Shown: piece after piece, positions 17,134 to 25,582 of the stretch
Layout: the number at the start of each line of letters is the position of its first letter
How positions within the stretch are numbered: position 1 is the stretch's first letter
Assembly: GCA_963695985.1 (NCBI GenBank)
Contig: CAVOIC010000011.1
Coordinates: forward strand, 248,001 to 312,000
Source: DATBVX01 sp963695985
GTDB lineage: Bacteria; Pseudomonadota; Gammaproteobacteria; Steroidobacterales; Steroidobacteraceae
Length of the DNA stretch: 64,000 nt
Reading direction: 5' to 3'
Notes under the pieces: model-generated
Seen by the model: only the letters and a program-made list of their open reading frames with translations
What the model was told of the DNA's origin: nothing
Database searches by the model: none
Program-made: the position numbers and the translations under genes

Positions 17134-17628
17134 TCAAACGCGGAAGGTCGAATGCAGGCGGCGCAGAAGCTTCTGCTGCTGACTGGCACCCTGAGTGGCA
17201 ATGAATATCGTGTCGTCGCCAGAAATCGTGCCCACGACCTCGGGCCACTGGGCGCGGTCCATGGCGACGGCGACGCTCTGTGCGGCGCCGACGGTGGTCT
17301 TGATGACTGTCAGGGACGACCCCGCGGGCCGGATCTCACGCACGAAGTGGGCCAGGGCCTGGAAATCCCCATTCACCGGCTCCAGGACCTCGGTTACGAG
17401 CACGTAGCGATCGCCGGCCTTGAGCACGCCGAGCTCGCGCAGGTCGCGGCTGACGCTCGACTGCGTGGCATGGTGGCCCTGGCGGCGCAGCACGCGCACC
17501 AGGTCCTGCTGCCGGCCGACAGCCTGCTCGCGCAGGATCGACACGATCGCCGCGCGCCGCTCCAGTTGTTGTCTCGCCTCCGACAAGCTGTCATTCCCCG
17601 CGGCCCGGCCGCGTGCATAAAGTTGCAC
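17134..17628 (-). CDS. argR: Arginine repressor ArgR
   Basis: Two domains are visible: an N-terminal winged helix (RRAAIVSILREQAVGRQQDL and QSSVSRDLRELGVLK) and a C-terminal hexamerisation/arginine-binding domain with GTISGDDTIFIAT, where the GDD motif binds arginine. It represses arginine genes when arginine is plentiful. It is the first gene of the operon and its promoter carries two ARG boxes, so it is autoregulated. The GTG at 17628 lies inside an ARG box; a TTG at 17586 preceded by GGGGA gives a more typical N terminus and may be the true start. Confidence 0.9.
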   Translation of the reverse strand: MQLYARGRAAGNDSLSEARQQLERRAAIVSILREQAVGRQQDLVRVLRRQGHHATQSSVSRDLRELGVLKAGDRYVLVTEVLEPVNGDFQALAHFVREIRPAGSSLTVIKTTVGAAQSVAVAMDRAQWPEVVGTISGDDTIFIATQGASQQQKLLRRLHSTFRV

Positions 17629-17648
17629 GTATAGTGCATAAATATGCA
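17614..17648 (-). promoter_or_regulatory. Tandem ARG boxes (ArgR operator) at the arginine operon promoter
   Basis: TGCATAAATATGCA (17635-17648) is a palindrome with perfect 6-base arms and fits the general ARG box TGMATWWWWATKCA. A second, weaker box TGCATAAAGTTGCA spans 17614-17627. Their centres are 21 bp apart, the spacing known for ArgR hexamer binding. On the minus strand a TTGACG (-35-like) lies just upstream of the stronger box, with CACTAT 17 bases on as a weak -10, so binding would block the promoter. The esterase gene is divergent and its 5' region is close by, so it might also be affected. Confidence 0.88.
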
Positions 17649-17716
17649 GCAGCCGTCAAGACCTGGTGTCGAACCCGTATACTGCAAGCTCTCCTGCTTC
17701 ACATCCGCACGCGCCA

Positions 17717-18382
17717 ATGACCGCACTGCTTGAAACCGTCGAACTCGAAACCGGGCGCAACCCGACCGGCAGCGTCATCTGGATGCATGGCCTGGGGGCG
17801 GACGGCCACGACTTCGAGCCTGTGGTACCGGAGCTGGTGCGCCCGGGTGAGCGCGCGCTGCGCTTCGTGTTCCCGCACGCACCGGTGCGGCCGGTCAGTT
17901 TGAATAACGGCTACGCGATGCGCGCGTGGTACGACATCCTCGGACTCGACCGCCGCTCGCAGCAGGACGAGGTGGGTATCCGGGGCTCGGCCGCGGCGAT
18001 TCGGGCGCTGATCGCGCGCGAAAACGCGCGCGGCATCGCCAGCGCGCGTATCGTGCTCGCCGGATTTTCGCAGGGAGGGGCAATGGCGTTGTTCGTGGGT
18101 CTGCGCGCGCCGGAAAGGCTCGCGGGGATCATGGCGCTCTCGTGCTACGCGGTGCTCGAATCCACGCTCGACGCTGAGCGCCAGGCCGCTAACCAGCACA
18201 CGCCGATCTTCATGGCGCACGGCACCGTCGATCCCATGATCGACGTGAGCCTCGGGCTGCACACTTGCAAGCTGCTCGAAGCTCGCGCCTACCAGGTCGA
18301 GTGGCACACCTACCCGATGCCGCACGCGGTGAGCCCGGAGGAGATCGACGCCATCGCCGCGTGGTTGCGGCGCGTGCTCTAG
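17717..18382 (+). CDS. Carboxylesterase/phospholipase family alpha/beta hydrolase
   Basis: A 221-residue esterase of the PF02230 type. The catalytic triad is readable: Ser in GFSQGGAMA, Asp in HGTVDPMI and His in MPHAVSPEE. The oxyanion segment VIWMHGLGADGHDF is also standard. Members split short-chain esters or lysophospholipids in the cytoplasm. The ATG at 17717 fits homologues; a GTG at 17666 in frame adds an unconserved tail. It is divergent from argR and shares the ARG-box intergenic region. Confidence 0.9.
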   Translation: MTALLETVELETGRNPTGSVIWMHGLGADGHDFEPVVPELVRPGERALRFVFPHAPVRPVSLNNGYAMRAWYDILGLDRRSQQDEVGIRGSAAAIRALIARENARGIASARIVLAGFSQGGAMALFVGLRAPERLAGIMALSCYAVLESTLDAERQAANQHTPIFMAHGTVDPMIDVSLGLHTCKLLEARAYQVEWHTYPMPHAVSPEEIDAIAAWLRRVL

Positions 18383-18404
18383 GGCGGCGCCGTGCAGAGT
18401 TGCC

Positions 18405-18965
18405 CTAGGGGCGGGCGGCGGCAGCTTTCTCCTTCTCGCACCGCGCGCATAGCGGCCGGAACTTCCGTTGCAGCTGCTCGAGGCCCTCCGCATTGACCTT
18501 GCGCACGTATGCACGCAGCTGCTGCGACTCGGGATCGTCGGTGTAGCCCAGGCTGACGATGCGCACATTGGTCATGCCCGGCTCGAGCGGCTGGAAGTAG
18601 ATCACTGACCACACGTCCTGGGCCGCACGCGGGTACGGAAAGTCGGCCGCTGGCCGGTAGACCTTGAGCGACAGCATACGCTCGGGTTCGAAACTCAGGA
18701 TCTCGTCGACGCTGGTGCGGTCGTCGCCGAGCTCGCCTTTCGGCTCGCGGTGCGTGCGCATCAGCCCGCCGACCTTCAGATCGATGTCGGCGTGTGCCGC
18801 CAGCCACGATTCGAGTCCGGCGCCGGTGGTGAAGAGCTTCCACACCTCGGTGACCGGCGCATTGATGATCGCTTCGGACACGAGCAGTGGTCGGCCGCAC
18901 GCGACTGCGCGCAGAGCAGGAATGTCGCCAGCAGCAGCGCGACGCGTGTGCAATGAGAGCGACAC
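18405..18965 (-). CDS. SRPBCC-domain protein, probably exported; frameshift near the 5' end
   Basis: The conserved part starts at GRPLLVSEAIINAPVTEVW and continues with VGGLMRTHREPKGELGDD and SFEPERMLSLKV, a START/Bet v1-like (SRPBCC) ligand-binding fold. In this frame the first 23 residues look random. Another minus-strand frame beginning at 18967 encodes MCRSHCTRVALLLATFLLC then AQSRAA, a good signal peptide that ends exactly where the SRPBCC domain begins. One base appears to be missing near 18892-18900, joining signal peptide and domain. The protein is then likely periplasmic. No partner is evident. Confidence 0.7.
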   Translation of the reverse strand: MSLSLHTRRAAAGDIPALRAVACGRPLLVSEAIINAPVTEVWKLFTTGAGLESWLAAHADIDLKVGGLMRTHREPKGELGDDRTSVDEILSFEPERMLSLKVYRPAADFPYPRAAQDVWSVIYFQPLEPGMTNVRIVSLGYTDDPESQQLRAYVRKVNAEGLEQLQRKFRPLCARCEKEKAAAARP

Positions 18966-18998
18966 ATGTCCTTGCGGGTCTCCTGGTGGCGCATCAGC

Positions 18999-19325
18999 TC
19001 AACGCTCAATCTTGAACTCGAGGTCTACGCTGCGATTCTCTCCAGCTTCGCTCTTGATCGTCCACTTGTCGTTGATCGTGTAGCGCAGCTTCAGCGTGTT
19101 CAGGGCTTCGGTAAAGCTGATGCCGTAGCTCACGTAAAAGCGCGGCGAGAGGTAGCGGCCGAGCACCAGGCGGGTCGTGTCGCTAGTGTCTGCCTCCACC
19201 CGGACCTCCTCGAGGTTCAACCCGAGCTCCTGGCCGACTTGCGAGGCGAGGATCGCGCTGCCCTGCGCGAGCAGCTGGCTGCGCGAACCTTGCAGCTCGA
19301 GGTCGTAGCCGCCGGAATTCTGGAG
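18999..19325 (-). CDS. tamB: TamB, C-terminal part (third frame of a frameshifted gene)
   Basis: This frame reads NSGGYDLELQGSRSQLL, continues through QVGQELGL and NLEEVRVEADTSDT, and ends with VLGRYLSPRFYVSYGI and a beta-rich tail stopping at 18999. That is the typical end of the TamB (DUF490) domain, which docks into TamA. It has no start of its own. It joins the central part if one extra base (the A at about 19324) is removed. An open frame with an ATG covers only 18999-19220. Confidence 0.75.
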   Translation of the reverse strand, partial: LQNSGGYDLELQGSRSQLLAQGSAILASQVGQELGLNLEEVRVEADTSDTTRLVLGRYLSPRFYVSYGISFTEALNTLKLRYTINDKWTIKSEAGENRSVDLEFKIER

Positions 19326-20937
19326 ACGATTCGAGCTTGCCGCCAGTCACGATCAGCGAAGCGATCTGGGTCTGGGGCAGCGCCGGGTCCGACCAGAAAG
19401 TGAGACGCGGATTGCGCAGTGTGCCGCGCACGTTCACTCCAACCTTGGCCTCCGGAAGCTCCTTGCTGGCGCGCAGGTCCACGCCCGGGTCCGACAGCGG
19501 CCCGCCGCTGAAGATGAGCCGTCCCTCTTCGACATCGAGCTCGCGCAGGTAGGCGGAGTACTTGCCGGTTTCTTCGGCGATCTTGAGCTCACCGATCGCC
19601 GTGCTCACTTCACCGGGGGCGGTGGAAGCAGTGATGCTGCCTTCGACCCGCGCCTTGAGGCCGTAGGAGTCGACGCGCACGTCGTTGCCGAGTGCCATGA
19701 GGATGCCGGCAGTGACCTGCAAGCCACGGTCTTCCTCGCTTTCCTGCTCGCGGCCGACGATCACTTCATCGGAAGAAGCCAGGGTCGCGTTGCTGAGATC
19801 GGCAGGCGCCAGCATGGCGCTGGGAATGCGCACGGCACCGTCGACACCGAGGTCGCGACCATCGATCGTGAAGCGCAGGTCCGGCGACACGCGCACGTGT
19901 GCCTCGGGCACATCGGCCACTTCGAGATTCGTGCCCTTGAACTTGAACGTGCCGTGCGGCTTGCGCTCGGACCAGGCCAGCTCACCGTCGAGGGTCGCGC
20001 TGCCGGAGCCGGCGCGAACACTGGCGGCGAGCTTCAGGCCATTGCCTTGCAGATCCACGCGCGCCTTGAGGTCCCTGAGGCGCATGTTGGTCGTGTACAT
20101 GTCGAGTGCGCCGTCATCGATCGTGAGAGAGCCGTTGATCTCCGGCGCTCCGAGCTTGCCGCCCAGTTGCACGTCGGCCGCAAGATGGCCGCTGGCGCGA
20201 TCGATCTGCGGAACGAAGATCGGGAGGAACCCGAGCGCGCGGGTCTCGGCGTGTGCCTCACCGGAGAGCGGAAGCCGCCGCCAGTCGTCCGCAGCGGTCC
20301 GATCGACGGCGGCGTTGGCCGTGAGACCCGCGGCTTCGGTTGCCACGATGCGAAGGTCGCCCTGGAATCGTTCCGGGAGAGCCGAGAATCTCGCCTCGCC
20401 GGTGCCGACCTCGATCGTCTCGGTCTTGCCGTTGGGCCGCTGGTAACGAAATTCGCCCGCCTCGAACTTCGCCTGACCTTTGCCCGTCCACGGCTTTCCG
20501 GGCTCGGCGCTCGCATTGGCCTGCAGCGACAGCGTGCCTGAGTACTGCGAGGGGCGTGGCAGATTGGCGGCCACGATCTTGAGCGGCACGCCACTGGCGT
20601 CCAGGTCGACGTCCCAGCGGCCGTCGTTACGCCATTCGCCGTGTGCGCAGGCGCGCTCGTGGTTGCTGCCGTCGAGGCAGAACTGGGCCAGTTGCAGATG
20701 CTCCTGGCTCGCACCGAACTGCGCCGGAGCTGCGAGGCCAAGGTGTGTGTCGCCGATGGCCAGATCGAACTGACTAATCGTTCCGGACAGCGCGCTCGCG
20801 GCATATGCAGACTGCGCGCGCAAGGCCAGGCTGGCATTGCCGGCGTCGACGTTGACCTGCACCTGGTGGGCGCTGGCGCGACCGTCGATCGTAATGTCGA
20901 CGGCATGGAGCTTCGTGCTCGCCCCACTTGAGATCAC
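19183..20937 (-). CDS. tamB: TamB, central part (second frame of a frameshifted gene)
   Basis: About 550 residues of beta-helical repeat sequence typical of AsmA/TamB bridges, for example GTLSLQANASAEPGKPWTG and INGSLTIDDGALDMYTTNMR. TamB spans the periplasm between the inner membrane and TamA and is implicated in phospholipid transport and outer-membrane protein assembly. Sequence continues smoothly from the N-terminal part at 20774-22750 if one base near 20906 is removed, and into the C-terminal part if one base near 19324 is removed. The last 40 residues of this frame (Arg/Pro/Ala-rich) are out-of-frame noise. Confidence 0.8.
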   Translation of the reverse strand: MISSGASTKLHAVDITIDGRASAHQVQVNVDAGNASLALRAQSAYAASALSGTISQFDLAIGDTHLGLAAPAQFGASQEHLQLAQFCLDGSNHERACAHGEWRNDGRWDVDLDASGVPLKIVAANLPRPSQYSGTLSLQANASAEPGKPWTGKGQAKFEAGEFRYQRPNGKTETIEVGTGEARFSALPERFQGDLRIVATEAAGLTANAAVDRTAADDWRRLPLSGEAHAETRALGFLPIFVPQIDRASGHLAADVQLGGKLGAPEINGSLTIDDGALDMYTTNMRLRDLKARVDLQGNGLKLAASVRAGSGSATLDGELAWSERKPHGTFKFKGTNLEVADVPEAHVRVSPDLRFTIDGRDLGVDGAVRIPSAMLAPADLSNATLASSDEVIVGREQESEEDRGLQVTAGILMALGNDVRVDSYGLKARVEGSITASTAPGEVSTAIGELKIAEETGKYSAYLRELDVEEGRLIFSGGPLSDPGVDLRASKELPEAKVGVNVRGTLRNPRLTFWSDPALPQTQIASLIVTGGKLESSPEFRRLRPRAARFAQPAARAGQRDPRLASRPGARVEPRGGPGGGRH

Positions 20938-22750
20938 TCGCGCTCAGCTCGAGCTTCGAGGGGCCGCGATCGCTGAGGTCAACCTGCCCATGCCCTTCCA
21001 GGCGTGCGACGCGGTAGTCGCCGTAGAGAAAGTCCTTCGCGCTCACGCTGCCGCTGACACGAGTTTCAGCCCGTGTGCCGCTCAATGCGCCGCGTGAAGT
21101 GAGCGCGCCCTCGGCGTGCGGCAGCAGCTGTGCGAAGTCAGGCACGTTCAGATCCCACGCCAGCGAGGGATGCGCACCGTAATCACCCCGCGCCTGAAGG
21201 CGGGCCGCACCATAGCCCAGGTCCGCATCATCGATCTGGATCGTCCCCGCGCTCAGGCGCAGGTGCGCGTGACCGCTCAAGGCCTGGTCCCGCAATCGGC
21301 CGCGCAGGTTGCGCACGCGCACCTCTTGCTCCCCGGAGCGGTCAAAGCCCCGGCCCTCGGCATCAATCAGCACGCTCACGCTGCCGGGAAAACGCGCATC
21401 GATCTGCTGCGAATCGAGCCCATCGACCTCCGCGTTCACATTCCACAGCGCATCGCTCCCGAATCCCAGCGAGCCCTGCGCCCGGATCTCCCCGCCGAGC
21501 ACCTGCGCGCGCAGCTCATCCGAAGTGATCGCGTTCTGGTCGAGGAGCCCGCGGCTCGAGACGGTCGCAGACCGCTCCCAGCCGGCGGCGGATGCGGTCA
21601 TCTCGTATCGATAGGGGACCTTGCCTGCGATGGTGAACTGACCTTGCGCGCTCCTGACCAGAGGCTTGCCGCTGAACGGATACGCGAGGCCGGACCAGCG
21701 GCCGGTGAGCTGCAATTCCGGCCAGCCGCCGTGAAATCCCACATCGCCTGAGGCAGCAAGCACTGCGCGGCTCGATTTGAGGAGGACCTGCAGGTCGCTC
21801 GCATGCAGCGTACGCTGTGCAAAGCTGCCTTCCACCTTGATCTCGAGCGGGCCCGTGACGGGGAATTGTGGCTCCAGGGTTCCGCTCAAACGGAGGCGCT
21901 CCCCGGCGCCCTCGCCGACGAGCGTCGCCGATGGAACACTCACCGGCGAATGCGGCGACCACGGCCGGAGCGTGAAGTCCTTGAGCTGGGCGTTGGCCTC
22001 CCAGTGCCAGTTATGGGTGAGCTCGAGAAGGCTCCCCTTGAAGCTCGCTGTCAGCGGTTCGGAAACGATACCGCGCACCGTGAGCCGATCCAGATTGCCA
22101 TCCGCGCCCACCTGGCCCGTCCAGCGCGGCTGTTCCGCGGGCGAGTAGGTCCAATCGATCTTGCCGCGGAGCTGCAGCGGCTGTGGTGCCCGCAGCGTGG
22201 CGTCGCCCGCGAGCATCAGGTCGCCGGTCTTGAGTTCAGCGCGGCTGACTTTGAGCCGATCGTCCCTCAACACCGCTGCTGCGCGCACCCGGGTGGCCTC
22301 GAGTTCGGTGCCGCTGAGCAGGATGAGCTTCGATGCCTCGACCGCAACGGAATGCACGTTGATCCGCAGCCAGTGCGGCAGAAACTGCAGCGGCTTGTCG
22401 GTCTCGGGTGTGACGCGCGGCTTGAGTGTGACCTGCAGAGTGGCGATGCGCAGGTAGTCGGTGTCGATCGTCTGCAGCAGGATCCGGCGCAGATGCACGT
22501 CGGCGTGAACGTCCGTTGCCACGATATGCACGCGCTCGTGATCGGCCTCGAAGCGATCGATGTGCAGCGGTCCGCGCAGGACTCCGGTGAGCCCGTGGAA
22601 TTCCAGGTGCACGGTGCGCAGCCCAGAGACTCGTGCCGCCAGCCACTGCAGCCCCGGCTGCGTGCAGCACAGCCAGTACACGGCCGCTGCCGGAATGCTC
22701 AGGCACAAGAGCAGCGCGAGCGCGATGATGATGAGCGTGCGGCGGGTCAT
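20774..22750 (-). CDS. tamB: TamB, N-terminal part (first frame of a frameshifted gene)
   Basis: The frame starts with a signal-anchor (TLIIIALALLLCLSIPAAAV) that holds TamB in the inner membrane, then long beta-repeat sequence such as LQWLAARVSGLRTVHLEF. Good TamB sequence ends about residue 610 at SASDLKWGEHEA; the rest of the frame is Arg-rich noise caused by an extra base near 20906. It follows tamA by 20 bases on the same strand, the standard tamAB operon. Reassembled, the gene runs 22750 to 18999, about 1250 residues, which is normal for TamB. Confidence 0.85.
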   Translation of the reverse strand: MTRRTLIIIALALLLCLSIPAAAVYWLCCTQPGLQWLAARVSGLRTVHLEFHGLTGVLRGPLHIDRFEADHERVHIVATDVHADVHLRRILLQTIDTDYLRIATLQVTLKPRVTPETDKPLQFLPHWLRINVHSVAVEASKLILLSGTELEATRVRAAAVLRDDRLKVSRAELKTGDLMLAGDATLRAPQPLQLRGKIDWTYSPAEQPRWTGQVGADGNLDRLTVRGIVSEPLTASFKGSLLELTHNWHWEANAQLKDFTLRPWSPHSPVSVPSATLVGEGAGERLRLSGTLEPQFPVTGPLEIKVEGSFAQRTLHASDLQVLLKSSRAVLAASGDVGFHGGWPELQLTGRWSGLAYPFSGKPLVRSAQGQFTIAGKVPYRYEMTASAAGWERSATVSSRGLLDQNAITSDELRAQVLGGEIRAQGSLGFGSDALWNVNAEVDGLDSQQIDARFPGSVSVLIDAEGRGFDRSGEQEVRVRNLRGRLRDQALSGHAHLRLSAGTIQIDDADLGYGAARLQARGDYGAHPSLAWDLNVPDFAQLLPHAEGALTSRGALSGTRAETRVSGSVSAKDFLYGDYRVARLEGHGQVDLSDRGPSKLELSASDLKWGEHEAPCRRHYDRRSRQRPPGAGQRRRRQCQPGLARAVCICRERAVRND

Positions 22751-22770
22751 CGAAGGATCGGAAGCGCTCC

Positions 22771-24522
22771 TTACAGTCGCGGCTGGATGTTGAGGTGCAG
22801 GCGCGGGCTCAGGTGCGGATCCGACAGCGCCTGCGCAATGTCGATGCCGAGCGTCACGACGGGTATGCGCCAGCGAAAGCCTACTCCGGCGGAATATTCC
22901 AGCGGATCGCCAATCTTGTTCACGGCGTTACCGGTGTCGAAGAACGCGGCGACGCCAAAATTGCGCGGCAGATCACGCTCGAACTCGACGCTGAACACGA
23001 TCAGGTGCCGGCCGCCGGTCTTGTTGCCGTCGGCGTCTACCGGGGACAGTGAGTTGAGCGCGAAGCCGCGCACGCTGCGGTCACCGCCGGCGAAGAAGCG
23101 CCGCGAGCCCGGCAGCTCCGAGAAGCCCGCTACTGCACTCAGGCCCAGCTGCCCGCGCAGCAGCAGGTGCCAGCGCGGCGCGAGATCGAACACGCGCTCG
23201 TCCTGCACTCGCAGCTGCAGGAAATCCGCATCCGAGCCGAGTGCGCTGGTGGAGCCCGTGAGCTCGGCGTACAGCCCGGTGCCGAGCACCAGCGGCTCCG
23301 CTCCGCTGAAGCTCGTGGGCAGGAGTGCATAGCTGATGCCCGGAACCAGCAGAGTGTCGGTGGAACGGCCGGTCGGCGTAATGCTCTCGGTCCGCTCCAG
23401 GTTCGTGAACAATGCGCGCTGCCAGCGGCCGCGGATCTGCGTGAGCGCAGGCGTGAACTCGATGGTCCGGGTGTCGAGGTCTGCCTGTTTCTCGCGGCCG
23501 ATCTTTCCCAGCACGCTCAGGCTCTCCAGCGCCGGGTCACCGACCGGCATGATGTAGCGGGCCTGCAGCGACTGCTGGGTCGAAGCACCGAGGAGATCCA
23601 CGCGCGAGCGATGGCCCCGCCTGTTGATGCGCCGATCGTCCCACGCCAGTGTGGCGCGCAGGCGCGTATCGGTGCCGTAACCGAAGGCGAACGTGTACTT
23701 GTTGCGCTTGCCGGTCTGGGCCCGCACGGTCATGGGCACGGTGTGGGTCTGCGTGTCGCGCGTGCCGGGGATGATCTCGACGTTGGTGAAATAGAGCGTG
23801 TCGTCGAGTGCGAACTGCGTCGTGAGCAGTTTCGTGGCGTCGAAGTAGTCGCCCTCGTGATAGCGCAGGTAGCGCTGTACCAGCTTCGGGTCGACCGCAT
23901 CCTGCTCGATGGTCGTAGAGCCGAAGCGATAGCGCTCGCCGGTCTGCAGCTCCAGGAACGCCTCGGCGGTGAGGTTCTGCGGATCCACGCGCAGTTCGCT
24001 GCGGCGGTAACGCGCGTCGAGGTAGCCCGAGCCCAGGGCCGTGCGCTGCAGATTGCCCTTGAGCCGATCGTACGCGGCGTGGTGCAGGCGATGACCGGGC
24101 TTGAGCTCGCTGCTCGCGATGAGATCGCGGAACATCTTCTCGTTCTCACCCGAGCCGCTCACCACGACGGAGGCCGAGCGCAGGATCACTGGCGGTCCCG
24201 GCTCGATCTTGACGTGCACGCGCCAGTCGCGCCCGTTCGCCAGGCGCTCGACGCGCGACTGCACGGTCGGCGCGTAGTAGCCGAACGGCCGCATGGCACT
24301 GCGGACCTCGCTATCGAGCCGATCGTTGAGCCGGTCGAGCATCTCCACGTCGAGATCGTCGCGTTCGCGATAGCGCTGCACGCTGAGGAAGACCAGCAGG
24401 TTGTCGCGTACCTCTTTGTCCACCCCGTCGATCACGAGGTCGACATCGGCGCGCGCCGTGGGCAGCACGGCACACAGCAGCAATGCCGCAAACCACCGCC
24501 GCCCGTGAGGAGTGAACCTCAT
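22771..24522 (-). CDS. tamA: Translocation and assembly module subunit TamA
   Basis: A 583-residue Omp85/BamA-family outer-membrane protein. It has a signal peptide (cleavage near TARA), POTRA domains in the first 270 residues, and a 16-strand barrel. The barrel carries the lid-loop motif GGDRSVRGF and ends in the barrel-type strand HLNIQPRL. TamA pairs with TamB, encoded 20 bases downstream. It is intact, unlike tamB, and its length is typical. Confidence 0.93.
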   Translation of the reverse strand: MRFTPHGRRWFAALLLCAVLPTARADVDLVIDGVDKEVRDNLLVFLSVQRYRERDDLDVEMLDRLNDRLDSEVRSAMRPFGYYAPTVQSRVERLANGRDWRVHVKIEPGPPVILRSASVVVSGSGENEKMFRDLIASSELKPGHRLHHAAYDRLKGNLQRTALGSGYLDARYRRSELRVDPQNLTAEAFLELQTGERYRFGSTTIEQDAVDPKLVQRYLRYHEGDYFDATKLLTTQFALDDTLYFTNVEIIPGTRDTQTHTVPMTVRAQTGKRNKYTFAFGYGTDTRLRATLAWDDRRINRRGHRSRVDLLGASTQQSLQARYIMPVGDPALESLSVLGKIGREKQADLDTRTIEFTPALTQIRGRWQRALFTNLERTESITPTGRSTDTLLVPGISYALLPTSFSGAEPLVLGTGLYAELTGSTSALGSDADFLQLRVQDERVFDLAPRWHLLLRGQLGLSAVAGFSELPGSRRFFAGGDRSVRGFALNSLSPVDADGNKTGGRHLIVFSVEFERDLPRNFGVAAFFDTGNAVNKIGDPLEYSAGVGFRWRIPVVTLGIDIAQALSDPHLSPRLHLNIQPRL

Positions 24523-24549
24523 TCTTGGCGGGCCGATCCGTCGCGGTGC

Positions 24550-25314
24550 TCAGGCGTGCAGTTCAAATGCATCCTCACCCGTAGTGCGACCCTCCGGGTC
24601 AAAGCGACGTTCCCGGATCTGCGCCGTGCCTTGCAAGTCAATTCGAACTACGGTCGAACAGCGTGTGCCGTAACGCTCGTTGACGATGAAGGGGGCGGAC
24701 AGGAGCCGTTCCCACTCGAGACCGATCCCTGTGTCCGGCAACAGGTGATCCGCGGCCCGCTCGCGATCCGCCAGTGTCGCGAGCAGATCCTCGGGTGACG
24801 GGTCGGTTGCGGCGATCACGCTTTCGAAGCGCTCGCGCGTGCGCGCGAGCTTGGGCCACGAAGTGTCGAGCAGGTGATTGCTCAGCCCATGCACGCCGGA
24901 CGGCAAAGGGCGGGAGAACGGCACCGTGCGATTGGAGGCGTAGTGCATTTCGCGCGAGTCGGCGAGCAGCAGGTTGAAACCCGCATAGCGGTCGGCCCGG
25001 GTCGCGAGCCCGGCAAGAAATTCGGCCGCCGCGGCCGAGCTGTTCAGGTAGTCCGTGACTAGTGCGCCGCGCGAAGGCATCCCGGGCGTCGGGCGCTGCA
25101 ACTCCCGGTAGTTAGTGACGACTCCAAAGGCTGCGCGTGGCGACAGTCCGAGCCAGGTACCGCCGGCCTGCAGGTCGCGACCCGCGAGGATCTGTGGTGC
25201 ATCGGGCCACCAGGCCATCGGCGCCGCCGGGCGGTCGTGAAATTCGTCGCGGTTGCCGGCAAAGATCAGCCGATAACGGGGATGCGCGTTCCAGGCGAAG
25301 ACCAGCAGGCACAT
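24550..25314 (-). CDS. NRDE/TANGO2 family protein
   Basis: A 254-residue protein with the family-defining N terminus MCLLVFAWNAHPRYRL, the NRDE motif in FAGNRDEFHDRP and AGGTWLGLS. Family members occur from bacteria to humans (TANGO2); a heme-handling role has been proposed for them, but the reaction is not settled. The ATG at 25314 is chosen so the conserved Cys is residue 2, as in homologues. It stands alone between tamA and the HdeD-like pair, all on the minus strand. Confidence 0.88.
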   Translation of the reverse strand: MCLLVFAWNAHPRYRLIFAGNRDEFHDRPAAPMAWWPDAPQILAGRDLQAGGTWLGLSPRAAFGVVTNYRELQRPTPGMPSRGALVTDYLNSSAAAAEFLAGLATRADRYAGFNLLLADSREMHYASNRTVPFSRPLPSGVHGLSNHLLDTSWPKLARTRERFESVIAATDPSPEDLLATLADRERAADHLLPDTGIGLEWERLLSAPFIVNERYGTRCSTVVRIDLQGTAQIRERRFDPEGRTTGEDAFELHA

Positions 25315-25347
25315 GCCGGCATTGTAGGAGGCCGCGCGCACGCGCGT

Positions 25348-25379
25348 GAACCCGCCCGCTGCACCAAGCGGGCGGGTTC
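25348..25379. terminator. Strong GC hairpin downstream of the HdeD-like pair
   Basis: GAACCCGCCCGCT and AGCGGGCGGGTTC form a perfect 13-bp stem with a 6-base loop (GCACCA). It lies between the stop of the small coupled ORF (25454) and the start of the NRDE gene (25314), both on the minus strand. There is no T run on either side, so it may be a weak terminator or an mRNA-stabilising hairpin. Confidence 0.5.
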
Positions 25380-25453
25380 AGGATGGCTCATTCTGCGACG
25401 CGTGCGGCGCCCAGGCAGCGCGACTGGCTGGTAGCCACCGGACGACCGCGCGG

Positions 25454-25582
25454 CTACTGGCGGACGTAGGTGATCCAGACGCCCTTGTGATCCGAGTCCT
25501 CGTCGTGTGAAACCATCGAGGCGAAGCGATACCCCTCGGCGAAATACTTGTTGTGCGTCTCGTAGGCTGCGGTGGCTATCAT
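25454..25582 (-). CDS. Small ORF of 42 residues, coupled to the HdeD-like gene
   Basis: The frame starts MIATAAYETHNKYFAEGYRF and ends GVWITYVRQ; between lies an acidic HDEDSD stretch. I do not recognise a family. Its ATG overlaps the stop of the HdeD-like gene by 4 bases (ATGA), the coupling pattern used across this window, which supports real translation. Composition is not the Arg/Pro/Ala noise seen in false frames here: it is rich in Tyr, Phe, His and Asp. No signal peptide or membrane span is present, so it is probably cytoplasmic. Confidence 0.55.
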   Translation of the reverse strand: MIATAAYETHNKYFAEGYRFASMVSHDEDSDHKGVWITYVRQ

